From an uncultured Collinsella sp. (GTDB lineage: Bacteria > Actinomycetota > Coriobacteriia > Coriobacteriales > Coriobacteriaceae): a stretch of 6,078 bases of DNA. The notes beneath the pieces were generated by a model, which was not told the DNA's origin, did not search any database, and was given only the letters and a program-made list of their open reading frames with translations. A program made the position numbers and the translations under genes. Of the stretch, positions 4,494 to 6,078 are shown one piece after another (position 1 is the stretch's first letter; each line of letters opens with the position of its first letter). The stretch covers positions 1 to 6,078 of the forward strand of contig CABQXG010000094.1 of assembly GCA_902468045.1 (NCBI GenBank). The letters run 5' to 3'.

Positions 4494-6014
4494 GTGGCCC
4501 AAGAGACGTTTAGCGATCGCCTGCGACAGGCTATGTCCGATTGCGGCGTTCGCCAGTCGAACGTGATCCGCGCATCGGAGATGCTCGGCAAAAAACTCGG
4601 CAAGAGTCAGATGAGCCAATATGTGAGCGGCAAGACGATCCCGCGACGCGATGTGGCCGAGCTGCTCGCCCGTATTTTGGAGGTCGATGTTACCTGGCTG
4701 CTTGCCGGCGACGCCGATCAAGGCGAGGCATCATCACCCCGCAACGATTCCAAGCCCGAACCCCATCCCTCAGCTCAAATTGCAAGGAGCACCACCATGC
4801 GTACTTTTTCTAAATCCACCAAGCTCGATAACGTCCTGTATGACGTGCGCGGTCCCGTCGTCGACGAGGCCGCCCGTATGGAGGACGAGGGCGAGCGCAT
4901 CCTCAAGCTCAATATCGGTAACCCGGCGCCCTTCGGTTTCCGCACGCCCGATGAGGTCATCAAGGACATGCGCCAGCAGCTGCCCGACTGCGAAGGCTAT
5001 TCCAACTCGCGTGGCCTGTTCTCCGCGCGCAAGGCAATCATGCAGTATTCGCAGATCAAGGGCCTGCCCAACGTTCAGATGGAGCATATCTACACGGGCA
5101 ACGGCGTGTCCGAGCTCATTCAGCTTTCGATGAACGCGCTGCTCGACAACGGCGACGAGATTCTGATCCCCAGCCCCGACTATCCGCTCTGGACGGCGTG
5201 CGCAACCCTTGCCGGCGGTCATCCCGTACATTATCTGTGTGATGAGCAGGCGGATTGGTATCCCGACTTGGAGGATATGGAGTCCAAGATTACGAGTGCG
5301 ACCAAAGCCCTCGTCATCATCAACCCCAACAACCCTACGGGTTCCGTCTATCCGCGCGAGGTGCTCGAGGGCATCGTCGAGATTGCACGCAAGCATCAGC
5401 TGATGATCTTTGCCGATGAGATCTACGACCGCCTGTGCATGGACGGCTACGAGCACGTCTCGATTGCCTCGCTCGCCCCCGACCTGCCCTGCGTCACCTT
5501 TAGCGGCCTTTCCAAGTCGCACATGATCGCGGGCTATCGTATTGGCTGGATGGTGCTTTCGGGCAACCAGCGCTGCATGAGCGACTTCATCATGGGCGTC
5601 AACATGCTCTCTAACATGCGCCTGTGCTCCAACGTGCCGGCCCAGTCGATCGTCCAGACGGCACTCGGTGGCCATCAGTCCGTCAACGACTACATCCGTC
5701 CCGGCGGTCGTGTCTACGAGCAGCGCAACTTTGTGTATGAGGCGCTCAACAAGATCGACGGCATCTCGGTGGTCAAGCCGCGTGCGGCGTTCTACATCTT
5801 CCCCAAGATGGATGTTAAAAAGTTCAACATCACCGATGACGAGCAATTCGCCCTTGACCTGCTGCACGAGAAGAAGATCCTGATTACGCGCGGCGGCGGC
5901 TTCAACTGGGCTGAGCCCGACCACTTCCGCATCGTGTACCTGCCGCGCATGGAAGTACTCAAAGAGTCCCTCGAAGACCTCGCCGACTTCTTTGACCATT
6001 ACCGCCAGTCGTAG
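4494..6014 (+). CDS. XRE-type HTH domain fused to AlaA-like alanine aminotransferase
   Basis: The predicted product has 506 aa. Residues about 5-73 form a Cro/CI (XRE) helix-turn-helix domain ending in SQMSQYVSGKTIPRRDVAELLARILEVDVTWLLAG. A polar linker of about 28 residues follows (GEASSPRNDSKPEPHPSAQ). Residues 102-506 are a complete fold-type I PLP aminotransferase very like E. coli AlaA (glutamate-pyruvate aminotransferase): LKLNIGNPAPFGF, NPNNPTG (277-283), ADEIYD with Asp308, SGLSKSH with the PLP lysine Lys341, GYR with Arg349, and carboxylate-binding Arg479 in FRIVYLP. In enzyme-only numbering these are Asp207, Lys240, Arg248 and Arg378. All key residues are intact, so it should be active, making alanine from pyruvate and glutamate or the reverse. 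I recall this architecture as a known but little-studied family (bifunctional HTH-domain protein/aminotransferase). It resembles MocR/GabR in concept, but with an XRE rather than a GntR domain. An internal start at 4797 could also yield the enzyme alone. Confidence 0.92.
   Translation: MAQETFSDRLRQAMSDCGVRQSNVIRASEMLGKKLGKSQMSQYVSGKTIPRRDVAELLARILEVDVTWLLAGDADQGEASSPRNDSKPEPHPSAQIARSTTMRTFSKSTKLDNVLYDVRGPVVDEAARMEDEGERILKLNIGNPAPFGFRTPDEVIKDMRQQLPDCEGYSNSRGLFSARKAIMQYSQIKGLPNVQMEHIYTGNGVSELIQLSMNALLDNGDEILIPSPDYPLWTACATLAGGHPVHYLCDEQADWYPDLEDMESKITSATKALVIINPNNPTGSVYPREVLEGIVEIARKHQLMIFADEIYDRLCMDGYEHVSIASLAPDLPCVTFSGLSKSHMIAGYRIGWMVLSGNQRCMSDFIMGVNMLSNMRLCSNVPAQSIVQTALGGHQSVNDYIRPGGRVYEQRNFVYEALNKIDGISVVKPRAAFYIFPKMDVKKFNITDDEQFALDLLHEKKILITRGGGFNWAEPDHFRIVYLPRMEVLKESLEDLADFFDHYRQS
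4784..4799 (+). promoter_or_regulatory. Internal ribosome binding site and ATG for a free aminotransferase form
   Basis: Inside the fusion gene AAGGAG (4784-4789) is followed by 7 nt and an in-frame ATG (4797-4799). Translation from it gives 405 aa beginning MRTFSKSTKLDNVLYDVRG, which aligns with the natural N-terminus of E. coli AlaA (405 aa, from memory). The codons just after the ATG (CGT ACT TTT TCT AAA) are unusually AT-rich for this gene, as is common just after true starts. The Shine-Dalgarno bases are read as linker residues in the long form, where there is no fold to constrain codon choice; this includes the uncommon AGG arginine codon. Confidence 0.65.
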
Positions 6015-6078
6015 GGGATTAGGTATCTGCCGCCGCAAGAATCGAGGCGTCGCAGGATAGACATACGACAGCGAGCGA

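Noticed and set aside
4770..6038. Long minus-strand open frame (422 codons) opposite the aminotransferase
   Set aside because: It mirrors the strongly conserved AlaA-like gene, has no recognisable domain, and its composition (many V, D, H, R) is typical of an antisense shadow in GC-rich DNA.
6015..6078. Search for a terminator or new gene after the aminotransferase
   Set aside because: No hairpin with a U-tract, ribosome binding site or recognisable start is visible in the last 64 bases.

Overview
The window is about 58-60% GC by eye. It holds four complete protein genes, all chromosomal housekeeping or accessory types, with no mobile element, CRISPR array, tRNA or rRNA visible. Strong AAGGAGG-type ribosome binding sites, frequent GTG starts, C/G-rich third codon positions and this gene content suggest a gut actinobacterium of the Coriobacteriia (Collinsella-like). 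That assignment is inference from style, not a database match.

Layout: positions 1-30 form a GC-rich hairpin that probably terminates the minus-strand kup gene. Kup, a K+ transporter of the KUP/HAK/KT family, runs from 2285 down to 54. Its leader carries an 11-bp-arm palindrome (2306-2330), and a perfect 24-bp palindrome (2386-2409) separates it from the next minus-strand gene, an EamA/DMT-family ten-helix transporter (3355 to 2444). This transporter is divergent from a LysR-type regulator (3474-4331). The shared intergenic region contains a T-N11-A LysR box (3386-3400) inside a GAAC/GTTC cluster, so the regulator very likely controls the transporter and itself.

Downstream of the LysR gene is the most interesting part. 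A short intergenic region (4332-4493) carries three same-strand TTGAAC repeats, spaced about four and three helical turns apart, plus a 20-bp inverted repeat, all around a probable promoter. It drives a gene (4494-6014) whose product joins an XRE/Cro-type DNA-binding domain to a complete AlaA-like alanine aminotransferase. The enzyme half has its own in-frame Shine-Dalgarno sequence and ATG (4784-4799), placed where stand-alone AlaA proteins begin. One gene may therefore make two products: a 506-aa DNA-binding enzyme and a 405-aa free enzyme. The upstream repeats are a natural candidate for autoregulation by the long form.

How the genes may work together (inference): AlaA interconverts pyruvate/glutamate and alanine/2-oxoglutarate, and EamA-family proteins often export amino acids or related metabolites. 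The LysR-EamA pair and the HTH-AlaA gene could form a small amino-acid homeostasis neighbourhood. Kup looks like an independent neighbour.
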